This document shows, piece by piece, positions 8,208-16,329 of a DNA stretch of 17,627 bases. The position numbers and the translations under genes are program-made. Origin of the DNA: Zygnema cylindricum (taxonomy: Eukaryota; Streptophyta; Zygnematophyceae; Zygnematales; Zygnemataceae); assembly GCA_037447655.1 (NCBI GenBank), contig JBBHKE010001251.1, positions 1 through 17,627 of the forward strand. The letters are read 5' to 3'. The notes beneath the pieces are model-generated. The model did not search any database and was not told the origin of the DNA. It saw only the letters and a list, made by a program, of their open reading frames with translations. Every line of letters begins with the position of its first letter. The first letter of the stretch is position 1.

Positions 8208-8612
8208 GGAGCTCTCTGAAGACTGCTTGTCAGCGGTACTCTCCTTATTTTGGTCCCTTATCACCTTTTGATCAGAGGCACGCTCCTCTATTTGTGGGGG
8301 TGTCGCTTCCTGCTCCAACTTTTCAGCTTTTGAGAGCTCATGATCTTCCTCATCCTCTCGGCCCCCCTCTTTAAGTGGGTTATACTCGGGGTTGTTCGAG
8401 TTTTCTGACCCTTTCCCTCCACTAGTTTTAGCCGGTCCTTCCTCACTACTAGCTGTCTCTCCCTACTCCGGTTCTTCCACCATCCCCCTTCTCTGGTCCG
8501 CCTCTACCATGACCTCAGCTGCAACTAGCAATCTATGCTCGCGGGTTATATCCTCTTGACCTATTTGTACAAGTCTCCACATTTTCGGTGGTGGAGAGGA
8601 CGACGACGCCAT

Positions 8613-8843
8613 GGATGGTATTGTGCAAGATAGTTTAAGAACCTCGATAAGTGACAGTAAACTAGGGGTGCACAGCGAGATGGTCTCCAAACTGTTTCGA
8701 CTAGGCTGGTCGCGAAGGTTGATGGCGGCTACAGTTGAGAGGGTTGAGGGTTTCACAATTGGAATCCTCTAAGCGTTGCAGCGTGCGAGAGTATCGCAGC
8801 GTCCAACATTTCATAGATTGCCCTGCCGCGACGATACTGAGGG
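8613..8843. other. Spacer between chromovirus tail and coiled-coil ORF
   Basis: This stretch has no supported gene. It has several CGCAGCG/CGTTGCAG words (8773-8802) that look like outlying members of the 30-bp repeat at 8851-9060. It may contain the 3' non-coding region of the chromovirus fragment. Confidence 0.3.
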
Positions 8844-9427
8844 TTAAACGTTACCAATGTTGTGATTCACAACTGCGGCGTTGCGATCTTCTGTCATCGC
8901 AGCGGCGGCGTTGCAATTCTCTGATGGCGCTGTTATTATGCTGCGCTTCAGTGGTTGTGCTACCATAGTGTTGCGGTCCGTTATCATCGCCGCTGCGTTT
9001 CCTCGCCGCGTCCCCAAAATGACTACGACCGTTGCGATATCGCGATTCGTCCCCTTTTTGCGCCTATTGCGACTGCCCCTCCAGTTGTGCTGAGTGTCCG
9101 CACTCTGCGTAAACCGGCGCAGCAAATCAGGTGAATGAAGATCCTTTTCGTCCACCCAAGAATCGTCCTCCAATTTGATGGAGTCGGAATTTCGTAGTCG
9201 ACACAATTGCAGAATTTCCTCCACCTCGTAGTCATCCGAGGTACCTTGAATATTTGGTAGTGGGGATTTTGGACGGCGATTAGGAAAAACCGAATCGAGG
9301 TCGCGAAACGGCTTGAGGAGGGAAACATGGAACACATTGTGTATTAGCCATTCCTTGGGAATATCAAGTTTGTAGGCCACTTCGCTCACTTTGGAAAGGA
9401 CCGTGATTGGTCGCATAAAATTCGGCG
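8844..9427 (-). pseudogene. Ty3/gypsy chromovirus integrase C-terminus with degenerate chromodomain
   Basis: Reading leftward from the junction with the copia LTR, residues 4-35 of the frame opened at 9416 (VLSKVSEVAYKLDIP, then IHNVFHVSLLKPF) match the end of the integrase of Ty3/gypsy polyproteins. Residues 62-103 (9233-9108) look like a chromodomain: YEVEEIL at the start, an aromatic SW in the place of the usual TWEP, and DLLRRF in the C-terminal helix. The central strand, usually LVKWKGY, is missing, so chromatin binding is doubtful. The tail, residues 122-185, is a degenerate 10-residue repeat, and the frame ends at 8844. Everything upstream in pol is cut off by the LTR that begins at 9428. 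It encodes part of the enzyme that inserts the element, and is non-functional here. Confidence 0.75.
8851..9060. repeat. Degenerate 30-bp tandem repeat (10-residue repeat in the minus frame)
   Basis: TTGCGATC, TTGCAATT, CTGCGCTT and TTGCGGTC start at 8881, 8911, 8941 and 8971, an exact 30-bp spacing, with weaker units at 8851, 9001 and about 9032. On the minus strand this yields repeats of the kind TEDRNAAVVN, SENCNAAAAM and TDRNTMVAQP. Confidence 0.65.
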
Positions 9428-9699
9428 TGTTGAAATAATTATTTTTTTGGTATTTTCTAGGTCTAAATATGTTAGCGAAAACAGATAAGAAAAATATAGG
9501 CAGCCTGCCTCCATCTCTTCTCTTTTGCCCCCATACTTGTTCTAGTCACTGAAGGAGAGACAGAGAGTGATGAAGCCATGGCTACCTGAGCTCCATAGGC
9601 AAGACTAAAGAGTGACTTAAGTCACTCTCAACAAAAGGTTGAGTCCGGCAGGACTCGAACTGTTGTCCATAGCCATTTCTAGCCATGGATTCACCCTCG

Positions 9700-10830
9700 G
9701 AAGCACCACAGACTACCCCAAAAACAGCCTACTTTGGATACACACAGAATTCAACAGAATTAACAAAACAAGGTGAAACTACATTAGCAGATATCATTTA
9801 GGCTATAAAATAATTTCACAAAGTTTCAGACAAAAATAATAAATAGAGTGATCACATCATCTAGTCAAAGTTGCAGAAAAACAGTCTGCCAGAACTTTGA
9901 TAAAACAGACTAACTTCACAATGAAGTAAAACACAGACCAGGTACACAATAGGCCTGAAAATCTGTGAAAATATTAATAGTATATAGAAGAACATACATG
10001 CAGAATTTCAGACATTTATGCCAACAGATATGAGAGTAATCCTCAGATAAAAGTACATAAAAAAACCATAAACAGTTTTTGGTCCAAAAAGTTCCTAAGT
10101 CCTGAAATGACTAAGTCATACAAATATATACAAGAGCTTACTGCTGAATGTAGGGAGGCATACCAGCCGTACGCTATCTACCAGCTACCTCTATTAATGT
10201 TTGTATACCCGAATACTTCAAGGTATGTCAAAGTGAGTAAACCTACACTAATACTTAATACACAAAAAGACAAAACAATGTTCGACCAAATATTTACACG
10301 TACACACAATCTCACAAAATCGTGCTACGTCACTCAACGAGATTCCTTGAATTTCTTCAAAGAATCCGGATCGTCCAGAATAAACATTGTGTGATTGACG
10401 CAATTCCGCGTGGTCACAAAATCCAAACGAAATCCACGTAAGTCAACAAATATCTTATGACATCACAAAGCGCATTGAAGTCCACTTGCCGAATAAGACA
10501 CTTCGTACTTGTGGTGTCCTTTTTCATAAATATGTCTGTCGCATTATGTTTCGTACGCCCATCGTACATTTTCAAACCATTCAAATATTTCAAATCGGAT
10601 CGCGTCCATTTCAATTAAGCATTCCGCGCCACTCAATTTCTATTTTGTTCGTCCCGAAACAATATATATCCGTACATTCACTCCCCCAATACGCAAAACC
10701 ATTCAAACCTCCACAGTAAATTCATTTAATAAATTAAGCACGAAAATGTCGCGTACGCACGAAACTAACATTTCAAAACAACACGAACCTCCGACCAACA
10801 GAGCGCAGCGTAGCTGCTAACTCTAACCAG
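9700..10830. other. Extra segment within the copia-B LTR, no gene recognised
   Basis: No match to the minus-strand LTR is seen here, so it is either an insertion in this copy or a deletion in the other. It is A-rich on the plus strand from 9720 to 10120. ORFs at 9685-9801 and 10107-10394 (95 codons) have no recognisable motif. I could not find terminal repeats or a target-site duplication. Confidence 0.35.
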
Positions 10831-11254
10831 TCTGTCGTAGAAGTCTATTAGGATATATAGGGTTTGATATGTATTTAAACTATTGTATGGTACTAAAACC
10901 GATTAACTAAAATATGTACGAAGGAACATAGAACTAGTTAAAGTTTAATGCGGACTTCATTTCACACAAAACAAATGAATCGGACTTTGTTTCGACGACC
11001 GACATTTAATGTCCGATTTAATCCGACTGTACACATCACTGCCAAGATCGCGGAATTGTCACTTTGGCTTTTATAGACGTGGCATGACCTTGCGCCATGT
11101 GGAGGGATAACATTTGGTCACGGGAATTCCGGGGAACATACGGACGAGTGGAAGGGTGACACGCGTCCACTCACTAGCCTTGTCATACACAGGCCGTATA
11201 GAAAGAACATCGGCCGTAGTACCTTTCTGTACTTTACAGTCATATGATTGGTTC

Positions 11255-11297
11255 GTACTTTAGTAGATAGGGGTTGTGAGAGGGGTTTAGGACTTAG
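11255..11297 (+). promoter_or_regulatory. LTR core motif in copia-B 5' LTR
   Basis: GTACTTTAGTAGATAG (11255-11270) is followed by AGGACTTAG (11289-11297), 252 bp before the gag ATG. The arrangement matches the other three LTR copies. Confidence 0.5.
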
Positions 11298-11338
11298 GAA
11301 AATCTGGTAGGTAGTCACCTCTCTCTAAGAGAGCTTTG

Positions 11339-11346
11339 TATAAAAT
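11339..11346 (+). promoter_or_regulatory. TATA box candidate TATAAAAT
   Basis: A near-perfect plant TATA element follows a CTCTCTCTAAGAGAG tract, about 200 bp before the copia-B gag ATG. The corresponding site in the minus-strand copy is GTACAAAAG, so it is not conserved. A start of transcription about 30 bp downstream would leave a short leader. Confidence 0.4.
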
Positions 11347-11477
11347 TGGCATTTTTGCCGCCTTAGAGCTTAGCGGCTAGTAGGCCGTTTTCAGTGATTC
11401 TTTTTGCTACGGACTCAAGGGAGTCCATGCTGCACAAGGATGCAATCAAACTGCCAACACGCCTTTTAGGGCAATAG

Positions 11478-11490
11478 TGGTTGTGGCTTG
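11478..11490 (+). promoter_or_regulatory. Possible decayed primer-binding site
   Basis: TGGTTGTGGCTTG is loosely similar to the TGGTATCAGAGC(TTG) site complementary to initiator Met-tRNA that plant copia elements use. It lies 50 bp before the gag ATG, a sensible place, but the match is poor. Confidence 0.2.
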
Positions 11491-11540
11491 AAGTGGGTTA
11501 GTTAAAAACTATCTAGAGGCTTCTTGAATTCTGTAGTCCT

Positions 11541-12668
11541 ATGGAGGACACAGTATTGCAAGATATGGGCCAACTCTCTAGGGTGCCCACCTTCAATGGA
11601 TATGGGTTCATCTATTAGGAAGCCATGATGATGGGGGCTTTGTGCGAAAAACGATACTGGGGAATTGTGACTGGACAAGTGAAATGTCCACCTTCGGGAA
11701 CTCCAAGATTTGGAGGAGTAAGGTTTCGTGCAGCAGCGATTGCTTCAACGGAGAAGGCACATGATGGGGATAGCAGTGTGTCTGAAAAGGGGAAAGGGAA
11801 AGAGACATGCCTCACTCCCATTGCCACGGCACCGGGAGCGGCGGTTGTGAAGACCGCAGAAAACGATACTCAAATGTGGGAAGAAGTCAACATGGCTGCC
11901 ACGAACTTCATTCTAAGGCACCTCACTCAAGCTTTGGCCACCCCTCACCTTCACATTTACAAGGCCGAGGAGTTGTGGGTGAGTTTGGTGGAGATCTATA
12001 GAGTTGGTGCAATTCAGGAGCTCTAGATGGCTGAGCAGAAGCTATTGAGTTACACTTACAAAGGAGGAAAGATGTTAGATTATTGTAATCACCTTTCTTA
12101 TTTGTAAAAGGAGATGGAAAGTGCCAGGTGGACAAGTACAATGAAGATGAAGATTAACACTCTCATCATGAAGTTACCAGACAAGTACGAGAACATAGTG
12201 TACCGAGTACATGAAATGATTGATATTTCATAGAAGTGGAATACAATTGTCCGGATGATACTTGTGCAAGAAAACACCATGGAGATAAAGAGAGGAGGAA
12301 AGAGCATTCAAGCTTTAGCAGCAGGAGGGGACAGATGGGGGAAGGATCTGAAGAAACCGTACAAAGGGGAAAGAGATCAGTTTGGAGGACCGAGGCCCCC
12401 AGAGGGCCCTTGTCATTTTTGCAAAAAGCCAAGACACTTGATTGCGGATTGTGTCAAGCTGTCGGAGTTGAGGCTCGAAGAGAAACGTGGAAGGGGTTCT
12501 TCTGGAGGGAAGAAAAAGGCACTTGTGGTCACAAAAGTGACAAGAGAAACCGTGGACGAGTCCTTTGAGGAGGATGGGGAGCTTCTTCTTAACGAGAGTC
12601 TGGAGGAGAAAGAGATCTCTCGGAGACAAAAGTGTGCCTTTGGAGCAATTCGGGAAGCTCAACAAGAA
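11541..12668 (+). pseudogene. gag: Copia-B gag (capsid/nucleocapsid), four internal stops
   Basis: ATG 11541 opens the frame with MEDTVLQDMGQ. Codons near 11595-11660 (FNGYGF, then a stop where Trp is usual, then YWGIVTG) match the N-terminal part of copia gag. The stretch from 11876 to 12240 follows the UBN2-type gag pattern (EELWVSLVEIY; KLPDKYENIV). A complete CX2CX4HX4C zinc knuckle for RNA binding sits at 12411-12452. Gag forms the virus-like particle that packages the element RNA. In-frame stops lie at 11616 and 12024 (TAG), 12105 (TAA) and 12231 (TAG), yet the frame holds throughout. TGA at 12669 marks the junction with the protease; in copia elements gag and pol are normally one frame, so I read it as one more mutation. 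Confidence 0.8.
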
Positions 12669-12671
12669 TGA

Positions 12672-13241
12672 TGGATCATCGACTTAGGTGCATCCATGAA
12701 TATGTGCCATGGCAAAGACCTCTTCACTAAGCTAAGGAAAATCCCTACTGTAGAAATAGTGTATGGGGATGGAAGAGTGGTTACTACATATCTAGTGGGA
12801 TTAGTATATCTGAAAGTCTTAGTGGAGGGTAAGACTTCTATACTCACTTTCTCAGAGGTGCTCTATATTCTTCAGCTGAGTAAAAATCTTGTCTCTACAT
12901 CTCTGTTAGATGACAAGGAGTTTGATACCTTCACTAGAAAGGGAGTCTTTACAACTAACTATGGGGATGAAGTTTACTTCACAGCAGATAAGGGTAGCCA
13001 AGGAATGTTTAGGCTTAGGTTTAACCCGAGTAATGAAAAGAAGATTGCTTACAATGTTGGTGTCCCAAAGTTGATGATTTGGCATAAGCGGTTGGGGCAT
13101 GTGCATTTTGATAAGTTGAGGGAAATGAAGAAGATTGGTGTAGTAGAAGGCATTCAGTTTGGTGATAATGAAATGGTGGATGATTCTAGTGGATGTGCTC
13201 AAGGAAAAGCTCACACACTTTCTTTTCCCAAAGCCGCTACA
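12672..13241 (+). pseudogene. pol: Copia-B protease and GAG-pre-integrase region
   Basis: Directly after TGA 12669 comes WIIDLGAS (12672-12695). This is the aspartic protease active site, whose usual form is D-S-G; here Leu replaces Ser while the catalytic Asp (12681-12683) stays. The following part (EVLYILQLSKNLVS) is the usual protease-to-linker sequence. The GAG-pre-integrase zinc region is seen at about 13074-13220 (WHKRLGHVHFDKL, then SSGCAQGKA). It has both His, but the first Cys of the C-X2-C pair is Ser. The protease would cleave the polyprotein. This copy is inactive by inference from the Ser-to-Leu change and the surrounding stops. Confidence 0.8.
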
Positions 13242-13244
13242 TAA

Positions 13245-14280
13245 AGGGGGGAAAAGGTACTAGATCTAGTCCACACAGATATCTGGGGACCTGCAAAAAT
13301 ACATTCGGTTTGAGGGAAGAGGTTTATGTAAGAAATAACCGATGACTGGTATAGGTACTCCAGAGTCTATTTCCTAAAAACAAAGTGTGAAACACCATTT
13401 TACTTCAAATAATATAAAGCCTTGAGTGAGAAGTTGCATGAAACCCCCATTAAGAGAATAAAGATTGATAATTGGGGAGAATAAACCTCTAACCAGTTTG
13501 AGGAATACCTGAGAGATGAGGGAGTTCAACACCAAAAAACTGTACCATATAACCCGGAACAAAATGGGGTAGTTAAAAGATTGAACCGAACACTAAGAGA
13601 TAGTGTATGTAGTATGTTGGCTAACAAGAAAATAAGAAAGAGATTTTGGGCAGAAGCCATGAATTGTGCCAACTACATTAAGAATAGAGTCCTTACCTCA
13701 GTCGTAAAGGGAATGACACCTTATGAGAGATGGGTTGGAAGGAAACCAAATATCTCACACCTTAAAGTATTATAGGCCAAGTTTACAGTCTTGATATAGA
13801 TAAGAAAAAATTGGAAACTAGATGCTAAGGGAAAACCTCGATACTTTGTAGGATATGATGAGGATGTCAAGGGATATAGAGTTTATGACTTAGCAAAGAA
13901 AGATATTATTCTGGTCAAACACCTAGTTGTCATAGATGAAGGGAAGTCATTTGACCCCTTCAAACATACCAAGAAGATAAAAATCCGTTTTGAGTTTAAA
14001 AGCGAGGAGAGTCATGTCTTTTCCGAAAAGTACATGAGTGAAACAGTGATTGCATATTCAGGGGAGATTCAAGATACAGGAGATCTACCGGACACCTCAT
14101 ATATTCTTATGAACTTCAAGGAGACAGAAGTGAAGGAACAGGAACCGGCTTCCATGAATAGGGGAGCCGATGAGACAGTAAGGCGAAATCGGAGACCTCC
14201 TTCCATTCCAACTTCAGAGTTCGAGGGAAGGAGAAGGAGCAGCAAAAGGATAGAAGAGAGACAGGCTGCTCAGAAGGTAA
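13245..14280 (+). pseudogene. pol: Copia-B integrase, multiple stops and E-to-K at catalytic site
   Basis: The catalytic core has the first Asp in VHTDIWGP (Asp 13278-13280) and the second in KIDNWGE (Asp 13467-13469). The third residue, the Glu of the NGV(A)ER motif, is Lys in NGVVKRLNRTL (13575-13577), so strand transfer would be lost. Stops lie at 13242, 13311, 13329, 13410, 13482, 13773 and 13797. The C-terminal part contains the familiar KPNISHLKVL and PRYFVGYDE stretches, then a hydrophilic linker with an RRSSKR-type basic patch before reverse transcriptase. The enzyme inserts element cDNA into the genome. The frame is still unbroken by indels across the domain. Confidence 0.8.
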
Positions 14281-15211
14281 CTAAGCTATCTCATCTTGAT
14301 GAGCCTCAGTCATACTTGGAAGAAATGAACAACCCAGAAAAAGACAGATGGATTAGAGCAATAAATGATGAGATGGCTTCCATCATGGAAGCAAATACCT
14401 GGGAACTAGCGGACTGTGCTCCAGGCAGAAAATGTATTGGCTCTAAATGGGTGTTTAGACTAAAATTGAACCCAAATAATACCATTGAGATATATAAGGC
14501 TCGATTGGTAGCAAATGGGTTCACTCAAAATGAGGGGATTGACTATGAGGAGACCTTTGCTCATGTTGTTCGGTTTCTATTTGTAAGGGTTCTCCTCAGT
14601 CTGGCAGCAGCGAAAGACATGGAAATGCACCAGATGGACATTAAGACAACTTTTCTTAATGGTGAGTTAGAGGAAGAAATTTTCATGAGGCAACCCGAGG
14701 GGTTTGTGGAGGAAGGAGAAGAGAGCAAAGTCTGCAGGCTCATATAGTTGTTATATGGATTGAAGCAGGCTCCTCGACAGTGGAATAAGAAACTAGATGA
14801 GTTTTTCACCGGTCTGGGATATATCCGGATCAGCTCTGACCATTCTATCTATATGTTTTAAGATGAGAATGGTATCATTTTTATTGCAATCTACATGGAT
14901 GATCTGCTTGTGCTCAGTAATTCTTTAGAATAAATCAATAAACTAAAGAAAGATATTAGAAGCAGATTTGATATGAAAGATTTAGGTGAGGCAATATATA
15001 TTTTGGGGATCCAAATGATGAGAGATAGGGCGAAAAGGATGATCAGACTTACTCAGAAAGAAAAAATAGGTAAAATGCTTGAGAAATTCTAGATGGAAAA
15101 GGCTAACAGTTGTACCACTCCAATGGACTTGAAAAATGCAAGTGATGGGAGTGTAGAAGGAGGAGTGATAATCTTAGATGATCAGATGAGTCTAGAGGAG
15201 AGAGAGTTTAT
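14281..15211 (+). pseudogene. pol: Copia-B reverse transcriptase (RVT_2)
   Basis: The RVT_2 domain runs from about 14325. It shows the entry motif GSKWVFRLK, then YKARLVANGFTQ, then QMDIKTTFLNGELEEEIFMRQPEGF, then LYGLKQAPRQWNKKL, and the catalytic YMDD box at 14892-14903, all in order. It would copy the element RNA into cDNA inside the particle. Stops at 14745 (TAG), 14859 (TAA), 14931 (TAA), 15090 (TAG) and 15216 (TAG) break it. The first frameshift of the element occurs between about 15190 and 15212, just before the EVGSLIY motif that joins to RNase H. Confidence 0.85.
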
Positions 15212-15595
15212 GAAGTAGGAAGTTTGATCTACTTTATGAACTGTACAAAGTCGGACATAGCGCAAGCACTAGGAGTCCTCAGTAAGAGTCTTAATGATCC
15301 TAGGAAGAGAGATTGGGAGGCAGCTAAGAGTGTCATGAGATATCTGGTAGGAAACAGTGAGTTATGGCTGCAGTTGGGAGGGGAGCACAGTGATATCACT
15401 TCTTCGAGTGATGCCAGTTATGGGGATGCACCTATGAGAAGATGCACTTCTGGGTATATGTTGTATGTGGGGGAAGGTGCTTGCAGTTGGAGCAGTAAGC
15501 AACAAACGGTGGTTGCTCAGTCTACTATGGAGGCTGAGTGTATGGCCTCTTGTTTGGCTGTGAAAGAGTTCATTGTTGGTTTTGGAAACCTTTAG
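15212..15595 (+). pseudogene. pol: Copia-B RNase H, frame-shifted and truncated
   Basis: In a new frame (EVGSLIYFMNCTKSDIAQALG), this continues the copia polyprotein through the RNase H domain. DAS (near 15408) and MEAECMAS (near 15528) carry the expected acidic residues, with RRCTSGY and WSSKQQTVVAQST between them. RNase H removes the RNA strand during cDNA synthesis. The frame ends at TAG 15593-15595, directly after KEFIVGFG. The last part of the domain (the DN..A and KHID..YHF motifs usual in copia) is missing, and the following DNA is LTR-like. So the 3' end of the element was lost, probably at about 15585-15600. Confidence 0.85.
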
Positions 15596-16017
15596 TCCTC
15601 TCTATATCTCGTGTGTGAGAAAGAGAGTCTAGACTTAGTCGGTTTTGTGTACAAACTGAGTTGACGTAAACAAGATGTGGTGTGGTATGTAACTCCAAAG
15701 GGAGTTCACAGATTTGGTACACTCTATATACACGTGTCGGTCCGTGGGGAAGTCAAGCTTGGTTGAGTTGGTTGACAAAGTACATATTTACTTGAGGAAC
15801 CAGATTTACACGTGGAGGTTCATCTTCGGTGATGAATGAATACGCGGACGGCGGACGGAGGTCGCTGTTATTTTGGAAGAGAAATATTGACCAAACCGTC
15901 ATTTCATTGGACTAACTTTGACTGCGTACTTTAGCAGTGGCTAGGGTTAAGGATTGATGTAAATACTTGTAGGGAAGATGGCGCGGTTTAGTTTGATTAA
16001 TGTTTAGTGTACCGGCA

Positions 16018-16036
16018 TACCACGGTAGTTGTGGTA
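16018..16036. repeat. Small hairpin TACCAC-7 nt-GTGGTA in LTR
   Basis: TACCAC (16018-16023) pairs with GTGGTA (16031-16036). A comparable foldback, TAACCGT-AGTA-ACGGTTA (25-42), lies at the equivalent place before GTAGATCAG in the first copy. Confidence 0.5.
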
Positions 16037-16040
16037 CGCT

Positions 16041-16081
16041 GTAGATCAGCTGTTGGTTCACTTTGTATGTGTAGGACTTAG
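16041..16081 (+). promoter_or_regulatory. LTR core motif upstream of copia-C
   Basis: GTAGATCAG (16041-16049) and AGGACTTAG (16073-16081) lie 257 bp before the gag ATG, repeating the order and spacing seen in the other three copies. Confidence 0.5.
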
Positions 16082-16329
16082 ATTATTTTGGAGTTAGGAA
16101 TTCAGTGAATGGAAAACTGCGAAACAACTTTTTTTTTCTTTTTGAATTGCAAGATCATAGTGATTTTTGGCAAAACCTTGTGAAATTCTGCATATGGTTT
16201 CTTTGTTATATTCTTTATATTGTGGCAAGTTTTCAGACTTAGTTTGTGTCTGGTTTCCTTGGGGCCTCATTGTGAAGCCGGTCTTTTTGTGGTTTTCGTG
16301 AGAATTTCCTCTTTTATAATCTAAATATA

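Larger units (their letters stand above)
7286..8612 (-). pseudogene. Unrecognised acidic, coiled-coil ORF next to chromovirus remnant
   Basis: I do not recognise this family. A good plant-style start (CCATCCATGGC; ATG 8612-8610) opens a frame with MASSSSPPPKMW. It is interrupted by TAG 8465-8463 but then continues in the same frame as a long Glu/Ser/Lys-rich linker. It shifts frame at two A9 runs (T9 on the plus strand, 8186-8194 and 8199-8207), again near 7890, and back near 7780; TGA 7690-7688 also interrupts it. The middle has a folded-domain feel (YYWDPSEWPTPW; ITDTGWMFPDYSAF; HPWDVRIQDIILRAEV). The end is Ala/Pro-rich, followed by a Glu-rich coiled coil with a 14-residue duplication, ending TAG 7288-7286. 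A gag-like or accessory ORF of a Ty3/gypsy element is the best guess; a captured host gene is possible. Confidence 0.5.
9428..11476 (+). mobile_element. 5' LTR of copia-B, with ~1.1 kb extra DNA
   Basis: The start TGTTGAAATAAT is typical of copia LTRs and falls exactly where the minus-strand gypsy integrase frame is cut. Sequence along this stretch matches, in inverted order, the minus-strand LTR at 6165-7122: the TCTAGGTCTAAA block, the CCATGGC block near 9577, the CCGCGATC-type block (11047-11052 region), CAGTAGATAG-like and AGGACTTAG words, and the AGAGAG tract. It is twice as long because about 1.1 kb between roughly 9700 and 10830 has no counterpart. The 3' end is inferred near 11476 from a weak primer-binding-site match; the closing CA is not clear. 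It would drive the gag-pol at 11541. Confidence 0.6.
9428..15595 (+). mobile_element. Copia-B retrotransposon, 3'-truncated
   Basis: It consists of a 5' LTR (9428-~11476), a leader and a gag-PR-IN-RT-RH gene order, which defines Ty1/copia because integrase precedes reverse transcriptase. The 5' LTR interrupts a minus-strand chromovirus integrase at 9427/9428, so copia-B landed in that element later. A matching 3' LTR, polypurine tract and target-site duplication are not found, because the element stops within RNase H. Confidence 0.75.
15596..16329 (+). mobile_element. LTR/leader upstream of copia-C
   Basis: There is no ORF of note. It has TATATA at 15725-15730, ACGTGTCGG just after it, and a 7-bp direct repeat GCGGACG (15844-15857). 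From about 16005 it resembles other LTRs of the window: GTGTACCGGCATACC matches GTATACCGGCAGCTG in the minus-strand LTR, then GTAGATCAG and AGGACTTAG follow. It abuts the truncated RNase H of copia-B. It could be the copia-C 5' LTR with a lost 5' end, or a recombinant that includes what was the copia-B 3' LTR. I found no clear TG start or primer-binding site. Confidence 0.45.

Noticed and set aside
9640-9665. tRNA-like T-arm word (GTTCGAGTCCTGCC on the minus strand)
   Set aside because: No acceptor, D or anticodon stems can be drawn around it, and the matching block in the other LTR copy has diverged.
10107-10394. 95-codon plus-strand ORF
   Set aside because: No recognisable domain. It sits in the unexplained LTR segment and could be chance.
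14306-14809. Minus-strand ORFs opposite reverse transcriptase
   Set aside because: They are antisense shadows of a clear RVT_2 coding region.
11541-15205. Stop-codon reassignment or readthrough in copia-B
   Set aside because: All three stop codons occur at many unrelated sites and catalytic residues are also mutated, so simple decay explains it.
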